Below are positions 9,190-17,982 of a stretch of 33,262 nucleotides of DNA, piece after piece. This DNA is from Planctomycetota bacterium (GTDB lineage Bacteria > Planctomycetota > Planctomycetia > Gemmatales > Gemmataceae): the NCBI GenBank assembly GCA_029777335.1, contig JAKOSN010000220.1, positions 1 through 33,262 of the forward strand. The letters run 5' to 3'. The notes under the pieces are model-generated. The model had not been told where the DNA came from. It saw nothing but the letters and a program-made list of their open reading frames with translations, and made no database searches. Position 1 is the first letter of the stretch. Every line of letters starts with the position of its first letter. The position numbers were made by a program, and so were the translations under genes.

Positions 9190-10392
9190 ATGCTCTCCAC
9201 CAAACAGATCCTTCGCCTGGTGCTGGGCTTCTCACTCGGATTGTCATTTGTTGGCTGTCTGGGCCTGCCGCATCGGCGCCCGCCGCGTGAAACGGGTGTG
9301 GTGGCGCAGCAAGACCCGAAAACCGCTTCTCCCTCGACGCGAACCACCATCCCGGCCGATCCGACCCCGGTGACAGACTTCACCCCCGATCCCCCCGCGC
9401 ATCCGATCACCCCACGGGGCGCCTCAGCGGCCCCTCTGTCATCCCCCATCCGAACGACTCCTCTGCCCACGGAGCCGATGCCTGTGCCGCCCGCACCCCC
9501 TGCTCAGCCGACACCTGTCCCGCAATCCACCCCGCCCTCGCCTCCTGCTTCCACCCCGCAGGCTCCCACCCTCGCTGCGCCAACCAGCAATCCGCTCCCG
9601 CGGGACACCGTTTCTCCCGCCTCAGCCTCTCCGACCACTCCGACCACTCCCCCGGCGCCCTCGCCGACACCGCCGAGCACTCCCCCGGCAGCCCCGGAGG
9701 GAATGGAGGCGATGCGTGCGCTGCACCGGAGAGCCGCCGAGGTGGCCGCAGGGATGGATTCCTACATTGTGCGCCTCACGCGCCGCGAGTTTATCAAGGG
9801 AAAGCTGCAACCCGAAGAGGTGATGCTGTTAAAGTTTCGGCGCGATCCCTTTAGCGTTCACTTCAAGTGGCTTGGCGCTCAGGCGCGCGGGCGGGAGGTG
9901 GTCTTTGTCAAGGGGCAGAGCAACGATCAGATTCACACGCTCCTGGCAGCAGGAGACATGCCCCTGATGCCAGCTGGGAAGCGCATCAGTTTGGGTCACG
10001 ATTCCCCCCTGGTTCGCTCTGGCTGTCGGCACAGCATTCTCGATGCCGGCATCGGTCACCTGGTGGAGGAACTGGGGCGACTGCTGACGGCGCTGGAGAA
10101 AGGGGATCGGCAGCGGGGCACCCTGACCTATCTGCCCAGTCAGAAACGACCAGAGTTCAGCGCCCCCGTGGCGGCGATCGAGCGCGTTATTCCCCCCAAT
10201 GTGGAAACGTGCCTGCCTCGCGGCGGCAAGCGCTGGTTGTACTTCGACCCCACCAGCAAACTGCCCCTCCTGGTTGTGGCAGTTGACGACCGCGGGCAAG
10301 AGGTGGAATACTACCACTACGACCGCCTGCAATACCCAGTGAAACTGGACGACGACGACTTTAACCCGGACAAACTCTGGGAGCCACGGTGA
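9190..10392 (+). CDS. DUF1571 lipoprotein with proline-rich linker
   Basis: The start is placed at the ATG at 9190 because AAAGGA precedes it and the next residues form a lipoprotein signal (hydrophobic 7-22, then FVG-Cys23). From about residue 35 to 175 the chain is a Pro/Thr/Ser/Ala-rich linker, probably unstructured and spanning the periplasm. The C-terminal 220 residues match the DUF1571 family found mainly in planctomycetes, with MDSYIVRLTRREF, the KFRRDPFSV segment and a C-terminal DDRGQEVEYYHYDRLQ. Its function is unknown; the domain recalls outer-membrane lipoprotein carrier (LolA-like) folds, which is inference. The total is 400 residues. A TAAGAT box at 9135-9140 could be its -10. 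Confidence 0.88.
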   Translation: MLSTKQILRLVLGFSLGLSFVGCLGLPHRRPPRETGVVAQQDPKTASPSTRTTIPADPTPVTDFTPDPPAHPITPRGASAAPLSSPIRTTPLPTEPMPVPPAPPAQPTPVPQSTPPSPPASTPQAPTLAAPTSNPLPRDTVSPASASPTTPTTPPAPSPTPPSTPPAAPEGMEAMRALHRRAAEVAAGMDSYIVRLTRREFIKGKLQPEEVMLLKFRRDPFSVHFKWLGAQARGREVVFVKGQSNDQIHTLLAAGDMPLMPAGKRISLGHDSPLVRSGCRHSILDAGIGHLVEELGRLLTALEKGDRQRGTLTYLPSQKRPEFSAPVAAIERVIPPNVETCLPRGGKRWLYFDPTSKLPLLVVAVDDRGQEVEYYHYDRLQYPVKLDDDDFNPDKLWEPR

Positions 10393-10648
10393 GTCAACCC
10401 TCGCTGTCACATTGGCAGGAACCGCTGCCGGCAGTGGCAGAAGACGACAGATGGCCGGCCAGCCCCTTGATTTTTTTATGCGCTGATGGTGTATTGGAAT
10501 AAGACTTTAGATCGATCCTGAGGAAGAACCTGGCTTGTGGTATGAGCTTTGCTCCTGATAATCCGTTGAAGGGTGGTACAGTCACAACCCCGCCGCTGCT
10601 GTGCCGCCGGCCAGCGTGTCGATCCACGGCCAGACGAAGGTGAGCGGC

Positions 10649-11074
10649 ATGAATACGACAACAACCGCGAACAAGGATCGAGGCCCCTTCTCGATCCTTA
10701 TTACCGACGACGACAACAGCTGCCGTGAGGCCCTTCGCGAGATCATGGAGCCCGAAGGGTACGAGACGGTGCTGGCGTCGTCCGGGGAAGAAGCGCTGGA
10801 TATTGTGCGCGATCGCCCCGTGCATGTGGCCTTGCTGGACATGCACATGCCGCGCCTGACCGGGCTGGAGACGGTACGGCTCCTGCACCAGTTGAACGCC
10901 ATGCTTCCCTGTATTCTGGTCACCGCCGATGCCAGCGATAGTTTGTTACGACAGGCCTGCCAGGCTCAGGCGTACAGCGTTATCCACAAACCCATCAGCA
11001 AGGGGGTGGTACTGTACACCGTGGTCCGGGCTCTGATCCGCTTTTATGGCGGAGGCAGCTCCGAGCACCACTAG
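10649..11074 (+). CDS. Single-domain response regulator (CheY-like receiver)
   Basis: The protein has 141 residues from the ATG at 10649, preceded by GAAGGTGAG. It is a receiver domain only, with no DNA-binding or enzymatic output. Key residues are present: the acidic pair Asp20/Asp21, phospho-acceptor Asp64 in LLDMHMP, Thr92 in LVTADAS and Lys114 in HKPI. It therefore probably works by protein contact or in a phosphorelay. No histidine kinase is adjacent; the kinase at 30938-31699 is 20 kb away and no link can be claimed. groES begins 49 bases downstream and could be co-transcribed. The 256 bases before the gene show no other gene, only a TTGATT/T-tract area near 10468. Confidence 0.92.
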   Translation: MNTTTTANKDRGPFSILITDDDNSCREALREIMEPEGYETVLASSGEEALDIVRDRPVHVALLDMHMPRLTGLETVRLLHQLNAMLPCILVTADASDSLLRQACQAQAYSVIHKPISKGVVLYTVVRALIRFYGGGSSEHH

Positions 11075-11123
11075 GAGAACCGTTCGTCGACGAAGCGAGG
11101 TTTCCATCCAAGGAGTTTCCCGC

Positions 11124-11411
11124 ATGAATGTGGTTCCTTTGAACGACAAGATCGTGGTCAAGCGTCTGGAAGCGGAAGAGAAGACAGCCGGCGGCATTGT
11201 GCTGCCCGATACCGCCAAGGAAAAGCCCCGCCAGGGAAAGGTGGTTAGCCTGGGCGAAGGCAAACAGCTCGACAATGGCAAGCGCGCCAGCTTCCAGGTC
11301 AAGGAAGGCGACCGTGTCCTCTTCAGCCCGTACGGCGGAAACGAGGTCACCATCGATGGCAAGGAATACCTGATCATGACCGAAGATGACATCCTCGCCG
11401 TCATCGACTAA
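11124..11411 (+). CDS. groES: Co-chaperonin GroES (orphan)
   Basis: The 95-residue 10-kDa chaperonin caps the GroEL folding chamber. The start at 11124 has AAGGAG eight bases upstream. It is full length: PLNDKIVVKR at the N-terminus, a mobile-loop region KTAGGIVLP (about 20-28), then GKVVSLGEG and the C-terminal EYLIMTEDDILAVID. GroES is normally followed by groEL; here a hairpin and an ABC transporter follow. Multiple groES/groEL copies are known in planctomycetes, so groEL is likely elsewhere. There is no sign of truncation or loss of key residues. Confidence 0.96.
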   Translation: MNVVPLNDKIVVKRLEAEEKTAGGIVLPDTAKEKPRQGKVVSLGEGKQLDNGKRASFQVKEGDRVLFSPYGGNEVTIDGKEYLIMTEDDILAVID

Positions 11412-11423
11412 GGTTGCCACCGT

Positions 11424-11449
11424 CGAAGGGGGACCTCTGTCCCCCTTCG
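11424..11449 (+). terminator. Perfect hairpin after groES
   Basis: An 11-bp perfect stem (11424-11434 with 11439-11449) around a CTCT loop begins 13 bases after the groES stop. There is no T tract behind it, so it may be a transcript-end stabiliser or a weak terminator rather than a classical one. Confidence 0.5.
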
Positions 11450-11491
11450 CTCCGCTGGGCAGTTGCTCTATTCACTTCTTCCCTTCCCGCT

Positions 11492-11497
11492 TATACT
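11492..11497 (+). promoter_or_regulatory. Candidate -10 element before the ABC ATPase gene
   Basis: TATACT lies 44 bases before the GTG start at 11541 and just after the groES hairpin. The -35 at 17-base spacing (TATTCA) is poor. Confidence 0.35.
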
Positions 11498-11540
11498 ACT
11501 GCCGCGGTAGTCCGTGCTTCTGGTTCGAGGAGGGAGCCTC

Positions 11541-12542
11541 GTGGCCGAGCATTCCAGCGATCTCATCGTCGAAACCTACAAACTCACCAAGATTTACCAG
11601 AATCGGCAGATCGCGCTCAACGATGTCACCTTACGCCTGGAACCCGGCTGTGTGCTTGGTTTGCTGGGAGCCAATGGTGCGGGCAAAACCACCCTGCTGC
11701 GGCTGATCATTGGGCTGCACCGTCCCAGCGCCGGCTGGGTGAAGGTCTTCGGCAAGCGCATGACTGCCAACTCCGCCGATCTGCGCCGGCGCATCGGCTA
11801 CATCCCAACCAATCCACAGTTCCCGCGTGGCATGACGCCCATTACCTATCTCGATTACATGGCACGCCTTTTCGGCCTCCCCTCCGAGGTGCGCAAACCC
11901 CGCCTCGCCTCGCTCATTCGCGCGGTTGATTTGCTCAGCCAGGCCGGCCAGAACATCGTCGGCTTCTCCAACGGGATGACGGCGCGACTCGCGGTCGCCA
12001 CCAGTCTGATCAACGAGCCGGACTTGCTCATCTGGGACGAACCGACGCACGGCCTCGATCCCGAGGCCCGACGCAGCATGCTCGATCTGATCAAGAACCT
12101 GAGCCGCGAGAAAACCCTCATCCTGTCCAGCCACAACCTGAGCGACATCGACGAGGTGTGCAATCACGCGGCGGTTCTCAGCCGGGGCCAGCTGATCTAT
12201 TGCGGTTCGCTCCAGGATCTCAAGGGCCGCATGCGTCGCAATCACTATGAACTCGACCTCGATGGCGAACAGAAGGCAATCACCAAGTTGGTCCAGGCGC
12301 TGAAGGGGATGGGAGATTTTAAATCGGTCGTCTTACGGCAACGCCGACTGGAACTGCATCTGACCGACGAGGCGGTGATTGCCTCGGCGCTGGCGGCGGC
12401 CTGCCAGCAGATTGCGGAGAACAAGGTCACGTTGGTGTGCATGCGCAGCGTGGGCCAGCAGACCGAACAGGCCTATCTCGACCTGGTCGAAAAGGAAGAA
12501 TCACGCGGGTTCGCCCGCATCTATCACGCCGATGCGGCTTGA
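11541..12542 (+). CDS. ABC-2 type transporter, ATP-binding protein
   Basis: ATPase subunit of an ABC exporter. I choose GTG at 11541 over the ATG at 11514 because GAGGAGGGA sits just before it; this gives 333 residues. Walker A is GANGAGKT (43-50), the signature is FSNGM (142-146) instead of LSGGQ, Walker B is LLIWDE (162-167), and SSHNL carries the switch His. Such degenerate signatures are common in the NatA/CcmA-like branch, so this is not a sign of inactivity. The C-terminal third is a family-typical extension of unknown role. The permease gene follows 35 bases downstream, so the two form one transporter; the substrate is not evident. Confidence 0.92.
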   Translation: MAEHSSDLIVETYKLTKIYQNRQIALNDVTLRLEPGCVLGLLGANGAGKTTLLRLIIGLHRPSAGWVKVFGKRMTANSADLRRRIGYIPTNPQFPRGMTPITYLDYMARLFGLPSEVRKPRLASLIRAVDLLSQAGQNIVGFSNGMTARLAVATSLINEPDLLIWDEPTHGLDPEARRSMLDLIKNLSREKTLILSSHNLSDIDEVCNHAAVLSRGQLIYCGSLQDLKGRMRRNHYELDLDGEQKAITKLVQALKGMGDFKSVVLRQRRLELHLTDEAVIASALAAACQQIAENKVTLVCMRSVGQQTEQAYLDLVEKEESRGFARIYHADAA

Positions 12543-12577
12543 CCAGGAATCCGGCGGTGTGAAAGGAGGTGAGGAGC

Positions 12578-13351
12578 ATGGAAGCATCCCCGTCCAACCC
12601 GCCAGTGCGGATTCATCGCTGGCTGCCCTACTGGGCTGTGTTTCAGGCCGATCTGATGCAGACGCTGCGCAGCTGGGTCTACCGCACCTGGGTGTTAATG
12701 TCGCTGGTCGCCGCTCTGGGCTATCTGCTCTACCGGGTCGGCGCCTATCGCGAGGCCGGAATCGTCCAGCCCGCCTCCGACCTGATAAGCGACCTGTTGC
12801 GCTGGACCATCGTCGGCAGTATCACCCTGATCATCGTCTTGACCGTCAGTTGCATCTCGTCCGAACGCGGCTCGATGGCGGATTCGATCCTCAGTCGCGG
12901 AATCAGCCGGTATCAGTATTTCCTCGGCAAATGGCATGCGCGCCTGACCGCCGTGCTCGGAGGCTTTCTGCTCATGGGATGCCTCTGGCTGGCGGCCAGC
13001 TACTTTCTGCTGCACGAGGATCTCTCGCTCGATGGGGCGGCCGTGGCCCTGGGGACAGTGGCAGCCCTGCTGGCGACGGTCGTCTCGTGGGGGGTGGCCG
13101 TCAGCGCAATCAGCAATAGTTCCCTGCTTGGCGTGGCGTTTCTCTGGATCTGTCTCTACGGGGCCAGTTCGCTGCTCTCGTTATTACCACCCCGGTTCGC
13201 CTCTCCGGAGCGCATGCTGCACAGCCTTCCCTGGGTACTGCGCGGATCGTACGACCTGGCCAGCCATGGGCGCGTGTTGCTCTGGGCTGTGCTGGCGTCC
13301 TGTCTGGCTGCGGGCGTGGGAATGTGGTATTTCTCGCGCCGCGATGTTTGA
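12578..13351 (+). CDS. ABC-2 type transporter permease
   Basis: Membrane subunit for the ATPase just upstream. The start at 12578 follows AAAGGAGGTGA, an almost perfect complement of the 16S tail and the strongest ribosome site in the window. The protein has 257 residues and about six hydrophobic segments: near 35-52 (VLMSLVAALGYLL), 80-98, 127-150, 158-185, 188-208 and 235-252. A short ISCISSERGSMADSILSRG loop after the second segment resembles ABC-2 permeases of the NosY/CcmB type, where this motif contacts the ATPase. Substrate unknown. Confidence 0.87.
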   Translation: MEASPSNPPVRIHRWLPYWAVFQADLMQTLRSWVYRTWVLMSLVAALGYLLYRVGAYREAGIVQPASDLISDLLRWTIVGSITLIIVLTVSCISSERGSMADSILSRGISRYQYFLGKWHARLTAVLGGFLLMGCLWLAASYFLLHEDLSLDGAAVALGTVAALLATVVSWGVAVSAISNSSLLGVAFLWICLYGASSLLSLLPPRFASPERMLHSLPWVLRGSYDLASHGRVLLWAVLASCLAAGVGMWYFSRRDV

Positions 13352-13430
13352 CCGGCCCCTGCCTCAGGGCGCGCAATCCGGACCTCGGGACAGAAACTTC
13401 TGGGCGGGAGAGGAAGCAGGACACAAACTT

Positions 13431-13634
13431 TCAGCGCGGTTCTTCCTGAATCGGCCGATAGATGACCTGGCCATCCTGGCTATAATCGGTCACAAAGCCG
13501 TTGCTGTCGGTCTGGCCAACCTGAGGATCCATTGCTTCCGGCGGGCGGGCCGACAAGGCGCTGTAGATGTCAGTCGTTCTCAACCCCGCCTTGCGACCTC
13601 GTGCAATCAAGGTGCGATAATCGGTGTGACGCAT
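13431..13634 (-). CDS. Small hypothetical protein (67 aa)
   Basis: A free-standing 67-residue frame between two converging units. It starts at ATG 13634 with GGAGAGG about ten bases upstream. Its composition looks like a real protein: basic N-terminal helix (RTLIARGRKAGLRTTDIYSAL), then a polar tail with TDSNGFVTDYSQDGQVIYRP. It has no membrane segment, signal or Cys. I do not recognise a family; conserved small proteins of this kind occur in planctomycetes. The 270 bases upstream contain no other gene. Confidence 0.6.
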   Translation of the reverse strand: MRHTDYRTLIARGRKAGLRTTDIYSALSARPPEAMDPQVGQTDSNGFVTDYSQDGQVIYRPIQEEPR

Positions 13635-13814
13635 GACACGTTGCCCTCTCCGCTCAAAGCGGAAATGCCTCTCTCGGTTCCACGCTATAGAAGGATAGCA
13701 TCGAAACCAATCGAAATCACAACCTGCATATTCTGTGCCATTCCTCCAAGATTTTCTCTCTGCGTGCCCTCATACTCCGCGCATTACGGAGGAGACAGGC
13801 AAAACAGAGAAGCT

Positions 13815-13834
13815 CCGATCAGGCAAGTGATCGG
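13815..13834 (-). terminator. Possible terminator of the pyrF operon
   Basis: A 7-bp perfect stem (CCGATCA with TGATCGG, 6-base loop) lies about 70 bases beyond the pyrF stop. On the minus strand it is followed by the moderately T-rich AGCTTCTCTGTTTT. Confidence 0.35.
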
Positions 13835-13905
13835 CATCAAGGTCTTGCCCTCTTCACCAAATGTTAGCAATATTGAACACTCCTGAGTTGCTTTGAAGCG
13901 GCAGA

Positions 13906-14838
13906 TTAACGAGTCGCCAGGGCACTGGTGAGCGCAGCAGCCGCCTGGCGCGTGGCGTTTGCGACCTTCGCTTCCCAGTCGGTTTCACTCGGGGGATAGG
14001 GAAAGAGAATCCCTCGTGAACTGTTGACAATGGCCCCCAAACCATCGGGACGAAAGGCGGCCGCAGCATCGGCGGCACTTCCCCCCTGGGCCCCAAATCC
14101 GGGGACCAGAAAGACCACTTCTGGGAGTTGTTGCCTCAGCCAGACCATCTCTTCTGGGTAAGTTGCCCCCACCACTGCGCCGACATCGCCCAGGTCGCAC
14201 AGCCCCAGGTTTTGCAACGCCCACGAGCGGATCGTCTCCCCCACCCGGTGATAGAGCTTGTGCGGCGCCCTTTCCCCGGCCTCGGGAGCCAACGTCAGAT
14301 CCTGAAAATCGGCACCTCCGGGGTTGCTTGTTTTGAGGAGAACAAACACGCCTCCCCCGCTGCGGCGAGCGCTTTGCACAAACGGCTCAATGGCATCCGC
14401 TCCCAGATAGGGGTTGATGGTCAGCGCATCGGCTTGCCAGACGGGAAAGGTTTTCGTCGCGATGCGCGTTCCGCCAAAGGCCGCATCGGCATAGGCCTGG
14501 CCGGTCGAGGCGATATCGTTTCGCTTGGCATCGAGAATCGTGAGCAGCCCCAGTTCACGCGCGCGGCGGAGCAACCGCTGCAACACCGCCATCCCTTCGG
14601 GTCCACAGGCTTCAAAAAAGGCACTCTGCGGTTTGACCACCGCGACCAGCGGTGCCACGATCTCCAGCACGCGCGAACAGAACTCCTCGTAGGCTGCCGC
14701 AACCGCGTCCAGACTCTCCAGACCATGCCGTTGCCGAATCGGCTCCGGCAACGACTCCCAGCGCGGATCCAACCCCACACACAGGGGATTGCCCTTGCTC
14801 CGCACCGCAGCACAAAGGCGATCGGCAAAGTGCTCCAT
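13906..14838 (-). CDS. pyrF: Orotidine 5'-phosphate decarboxylase
   Basis: Decarboxylates OMP to UMP, the last step of de novo pyrimidine synthesis. The start is ATG 14838 (310 residues) with AAAGGA six bases upstream; the longer open frame to 14976 would add a tail lying over scpB. The catalytic segment LDAKRNDIAST is at 102-112 with the Asp103, Lys105, Asp108 array. The early GLDPRWESLP, the LKTSNPGG segment and the C-terminal VPGFGAQGG mark the longer group-2 type (about 280-310 residues). It begins 10 bases after the scpB stop, so the two are probably co-transcribed. Confidence 0.95.
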   Translation of the reverse strand: MEHFADRLCAAVRSKGNPLCVGLDPRWESLPEPIRQRHGLESLDAVAAAYEEFCSRVLEIVAPLVAVVKPQSAFFEACGPEGMAVLQRLLRRARELGLLTILDAKRNDIASTGQAYADAAFGGTRIATKTFPVWQADALTINPYLGADAIEPFVQSARRSGGGVFVLLKTSNPGGADFQDLTLAPEAGERAPHKLYHRVGETIRSWALQNLGLCDLGDVGAVVGATYPEEMVWLRQQLPEVVFLVPGFGAQGGSAADAAAAFRPDGLGAIVNSSRGILFPYPPSETDWEAKVANATRQAAAALTSALATR

Positions 14839-14848
14839 GAACGTCCTT

Positions 14849-15571
14849 TCACAAGCGTTGCAAATCCTGGGTCTGGGGGAGTTCATCCAGACTCTTGAGA
14901 TGAAATAACTCCAGAAACCGCTGCGTGGTGACGTAGGCGACTTCCTTCTCCCCCTCGTCGCAACGCTGCACGGCAATCAAGCCATGCCGCACCAGTTGCC
15001 GCAACAGACTGGCCGACTCTCCGCCACGCAAACTGTCGATCTCCTGGCGCGTGGCGGGCTGACGGTAGGCGACCAGGGCCAGCACCTCGATCGCTGGCGA
15101 GGACAGCCGAGCCTCGCGTACCGTGCCATAGAGTTTCTCGTGCAGGGGAGCAAAGCGCGGGCGCAACGTCAGCTGATAGCCCCCTTCGTGGCGCTGGATG
15201 GAATACGGGCGATTCTGCTGGCGGTAGGTTCGATTCAGGTGCTCGACAGCGTGGTGGAAATCGCTCTCCGTCAACCCCCGCACCACCGTGCAGGCCTGCT
15301 CGACCTGCAAGGGAGTTCCGCCCAGAAAGAGCATCGCTTCGAGAATGCGTTCCAGCGGCGGCGGGGGAGCCTCCTCGGGGCGCATCGGCTGGGGCGGAGC
15401 AGAGGGCGGATCCCGTGGCGCACTCGGCTCCGGGAGTGGCGGGTTCTCAGGAAGGGAGCCCGCTTCCAGCAACGCGGCGCCATCCACTTCCCAGGTTTCG
15501 CGCTGCAACAGTTCGCGCACCCCGGGATCGTCGAGCGGCAAGACCGGCTCAGAGTCGTCGTCGGGCCGCAT
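14849..15571 (-). CDS. scpB: Segregation and condensation protein B (ScpB-like)
   Basis: ScpB dimers bind the ScpA kleisin of the SMC complex in chromosome organisation. The 240-residue protein starts at ATG 15571 (an adjacent GTG at 15574 is possible), with AGGTAGGGAG upstream. An acidic, Pro-rich N-terminal extension of about 75 residues precedes two winged-helix units: PLERILEAMLFLGGTPL and LSSPAIEVLALVAYRQPATRQEIDSLRGG, the latter being the clearest ScpB signature. No scpA is present. It lies between the ceramidase-like gene (39 bases) and pyrF (10 bases) on the same strand. Confidence 0.9.
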   Translation of the reverse strand: MRPDDDSEPVLPLDDPGVRELLQRETWEVDGAALLEAGSLPENPPLPEPSAPRDPPSAPPQPMRPEEAPPPPLERILEAMLFLGGTPLQVEQACTVVRGLTESDFHHAVEHLNRTYRQQNRPYSIQRHEGGYQLTLRPRFAPLHEKLYGTVREARLSSPAIEVLALVAYRQPATRQEIDSLRGGESASLLRQLVRHGLIAVQRCDEGEKEVAYVTTQRFLELFHLKSLDELPQTQDLQRL

Positions 15572-15610
15572 CACAAAACTCCCTACCTCCGTGCAGAGAA
15601 GAATACCCCT

Positions 15611-16945
15611 TTAACCCTCTTTTTTATCTTCCTTGGCCACCCGGGTGAGGGCACGGAGGGCCGCTTCCAGCAGGCGCTGCCCGGTTTCGATGCTCATCTT
15701 GCTGCTGCGGGCGGTCCGGGGCTCGTAACCTCCCCCCACAAACGCCTGAGCGGTTGGGACATAACCGATCCATTCGTTGGCCAGGCTCACCACCCACGTC
15801 GGCGTGAAGGGGGAGGCTTTCTTGATGCGCAGTCCGTACTCGCAAAAATACTCGGCACCGTTGGTCGCAATCCCCAGCGGACCTATGCGAATGGCCTGCA
15901 CCTCACAGGGGATGCGGGGCGACTTCCTGCGCATCTCGGCCACCAGCTTGCGCTCGTTGGCGTAGGCGGCCTCGATCTTTTGCTCCCTGGAAGCATCGCT
16001 CCCCAGGCCGAAGGCGGGGCGTTCCGCCTCGGCGTCGGGATCGGGGCGAATCGAGAGCAGCGGCGTTTCGAGCGCGATGGCCAGCGGCGCGGTCTTGAGC
16101 CAGTCCATGCGCGTGATGACCCGGATCGTCTCCCCGGCCAGTTTGAGCCCCATCAGGTTGGCGTATTCCGGGCCAAATTGCTTCCCCACCGAAAGATTGT
16201 CCACCTGGGTGATATCGCCGCACGGTCCGAGCAAAAAACAGACCGGCACCTCGGCTCCGTAGTGCGCCTGCAGATGCTTGCGCAAATAGGCGGCGTAATC
16301 CGGGGAAAACTCACTCCCGCCCACGACCGTGCTGTGGCAGGCAAAAGACACGACCACACCGAGCACCTTGTCGGGATTCCCCGGAGCGCGTACGGCGAGC
16401 ACTCCCACGTCGGGATCCATCGGCCCGGCGACCGCGACAATCTCCTTGTGGTGCGGAGTGCCCGGTTTCCCCGGATGAGTGATCTCGCGACCGTCGCGCA
16501 TCAGAAAGCGCCGATTGAACGAGATCCCCTTCTCCTCCCCGGTGCCGATGCCAATCTCGGCGGCGTGGAGCGTGTTCCACCCCTGGCTGACAGCCTGGAC
16601 AATCCCCTTCTCCACCCGAGCAAGGTACACAGGATCCTCATCGGCGCCCAGACAAGTGGCGATCGGTCCGCCGGAATGGGTGTGGTTGGCGCCGATCAGG
16701 ATGTGTTCCCCTGGAATCTTCGTGGCGCGGGTAATCGCCCGGCGAGCCGCGTCGACGGTGGGGCGCGTGATAAAAAGGGTATCGATCCCAACGAGGGCCA
16801 CGGTTTTGGCACCGTCGTGGATCACACAGGCCACCGCGAGCAGTTTGTCTCGAACGCCGGTCCCCTTGCGTTTGAAAAATCCGCCCGGCATCTCCATGCC
16901 AACATCCGGGGTGATGTCGCCCACGCCGAACCCAACTTGCAACAT
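15611..16945 (-). CDS. Neutral/alkaline ceramidase-like protein, cytoplasmic form
   Basis: A 444-residue protein related to the N-terminal part of neutral/non-lysosomal ceramidases, zinc amidases that cleave ceramide. Evidence is the opening GVGDITPDVGMEMPGG, the zinc-type motif GANHTHSGG with His88 and His90, and a second His in SFACHSTVVGG (near 203). Classical neutral ceramidases are about 650-750 residues with a C-terminal Ig-like domain; that part is absent and there is no signal peptide. Short forms are frequent in planctomycetes, and their substrate is unknown, so ceramide should not be assumed. It starts 11 bases after the metallophosphoesterase stop, so both are in one operon. Confidence 0.85.
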   Translation of the reverse strand: MLQVGFGVGDITPDVGMEMPGGFFKRKGTGVRDKLLAVACVIHDGAKTVALVGIDTLFITRPTVDAARRAITRATKIPGEHILIGANHTHSGGPIATCLGADEDPVYLARVEKGIVQAVSQGWNTLHAAEIGIGTGEEKGISFNRRFLMRDGREITHPGKPGTPHHKEIVAVAGPMDPDVGVLAVRAPGNPDKVLGVVVSFACHSTVVGGSEFSPDYAAYLRKHLQAHYGAEVPVCFLLGPCGDITQVDNLSVGKQFGPEYANLMGLKLAGETIRVITRMDWLKTAPLAIALETPLLSIRPDPDAEAERPAFGLGSDASREQKIEAAYANERKLVAEMRRKSPRIPCEVQAIRIGPLGIATNGAEYFCEYGLRIKKASPFTPTWVVSLANEWIGYVPTAQAFVGGGYEPRTARSSKMSIETGQRLLEAALRALTRVAKEDKKEG

Positions 16946-16956
16946 GGTGGCTTGCC

Positions 16957-17982
16957 CTAAAGGAGAGTAAGGTCAAAGGTCTCTGCAACGCGGAACTGTT
17001 TGCTCCCATGATCGTAGATGCGCCGAACGCCATGCAGATGGCGGTTTCGGATGGTGTATTCGCTGTACGACCAGATACCTTGCTGGGTCGAACTACCGGC
17101 ACAAACCACCGGAAAGGGCGTCCAGGAGGTCTGGCGGTGCCGATAGTGCTGATGCCGATGCCCGTGCAGCCAGAGGCCAATCCCCCCTTCAGCCGCCACA
17201 CGCACCACGTCGTGCAGATCGCGCAGCCCATGGGTGCGCCGTTCCGCGTGTCCGCTCGCCAGGCAAATCGGGTAGTGCGTCACCAGCACGCGCGGCCCGC
17301 CGTCGAGGTGTTTGAGCAAGCGCCGCAGCCGTTCGAGTTGTTCGGCGCCCACTCCGCCGCTGGCATCCCAGGCCCAGCGATTGGGCGTCGCCGAGTTGAC
17401 CGCAATCAACCACAATTCGCCCACGCGCTGCGCAAAGGGATAGATCTCCTCGTCGAGGCGCACCCCACTCTGCCAACTGGCGAAGTGCCGTTCAAAGGCT
17501 CCATTGATCGCCACGGTGGTACAGTAATCATGATTGCCGGGCACGGCCACTCCAGGGAGGCGATCCTCCAGGTGTAACCCGAACAACTCCGCGGCATGCT
17601 TGATTTCTTCCTCGAAACCAAGCGCGGTCGCATCACCGCTGAAGACGATGGCGTCGGGTCGCTGTTGCCGCAGTTCCTTCATCAGGGCGGCGAGCACGGC
17701 AGTCGCTCCCCGAAAGCGATGGCCGCGGCCCAGAAAGCGCAGATTGATCCATGCCGCCAGCCGCTTACTCAGCCAGTCGCTGCGTTGCCAGCGGCAGCCG
17801 CGCGTGGTCACATGGACGTCACTGAGATGAGCCAGACGAATGGTGGGCGTCTCGTTGGCGTTAATAGCTCGGACTCCGTTGCGGTTCCTGATCGGGAGGT
17901 TAGATAGCCCTCCGCCCTTGTCCTTCCTACAATGTTCCCCGTCCGCCTCGCCGTCGAGGCTGCTCGGACAGGTGTGCTCCAT
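16957..17982 (-). CDS. Calcineurin-like metallophosphoesterase
   Basis: All blocks of the fold are present in order: HLSDVHV (D-x-H), FSGDAT (GD), PGNHDY (GNHD), VTHYPI and WLHGHRHQHY (GHxH), giving a two-metal phosphoesterase, probably cytoplasmic. The closest kinds are the Icc/CpdA and UDP-2,3-diacylglucosamine-hydrolase-like groups; the substrate cannot be assigned. The start is uncertain: ATG 17982 (341 residues) is the only ATG/GTG/TTG before the first motif and adds about 39 residues unlike the family. An ATT at 17865, eight bases after GGAG, would start right at the domain (302 residues). It is the first gene of the run leading to ceramidase-like, scpB and pyrF, and is divergent from the ferredoxin gene. 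Confidence 0.88.
   Translation of the reverse strand: MEHTCPSSLDGEADGEHCRKDKGGGLSNLPIRNRNGVRAINANETPTIRLAHLSDVHVTTRGCRWQRSDWLSKRLAAWINLRFLGRGHRFRGATAVLAALMKELRQQRPDAIVFSGDATALGFEEEIKHAAELFGLHLEDRLPGVAVPGNHDYCTTVAINGAFERHFASWQSGVRLDEEIYPFAQRVGELWLIAVNSATPNRWAWDASGGVGAEQLERLRRLLKHLDGGPRVLVTHYPICLASGHAERRTHGLRDLHDVVRVAAEGGIGLWLHGHRHQHYRHRQTSWTPFPVVCAGSSTQQGIWSYSEYTIRNRHLHGVRRIYDHGSKQFRVAETFDLTLL
17928..17933 (+). promoter_or_regulatory. Candidate -10 element for the ferredoxin gene
   Basis: TACAAT lies 70 bases before the ferredoxin ATG and inside the N-terminal extension of the divergent phosphoesterase if that begins at 17982. No good -35 is visible. Confidence 0.35.

Noticed and set aside
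11682..11980. Non-consensus ABC signature FSNGM taken as an inactive ATPase
   Set aside because: Walker A, Walker B and the switch His are intact and this ABC-2 branch often has degenerate signatures.
14984..16960. A 658-residue plus-strand open frame
   Set aside because: It is antisense to scpB and the ceramidase-like gene, both with clear family motifs; no domain is seen in the plus frame.
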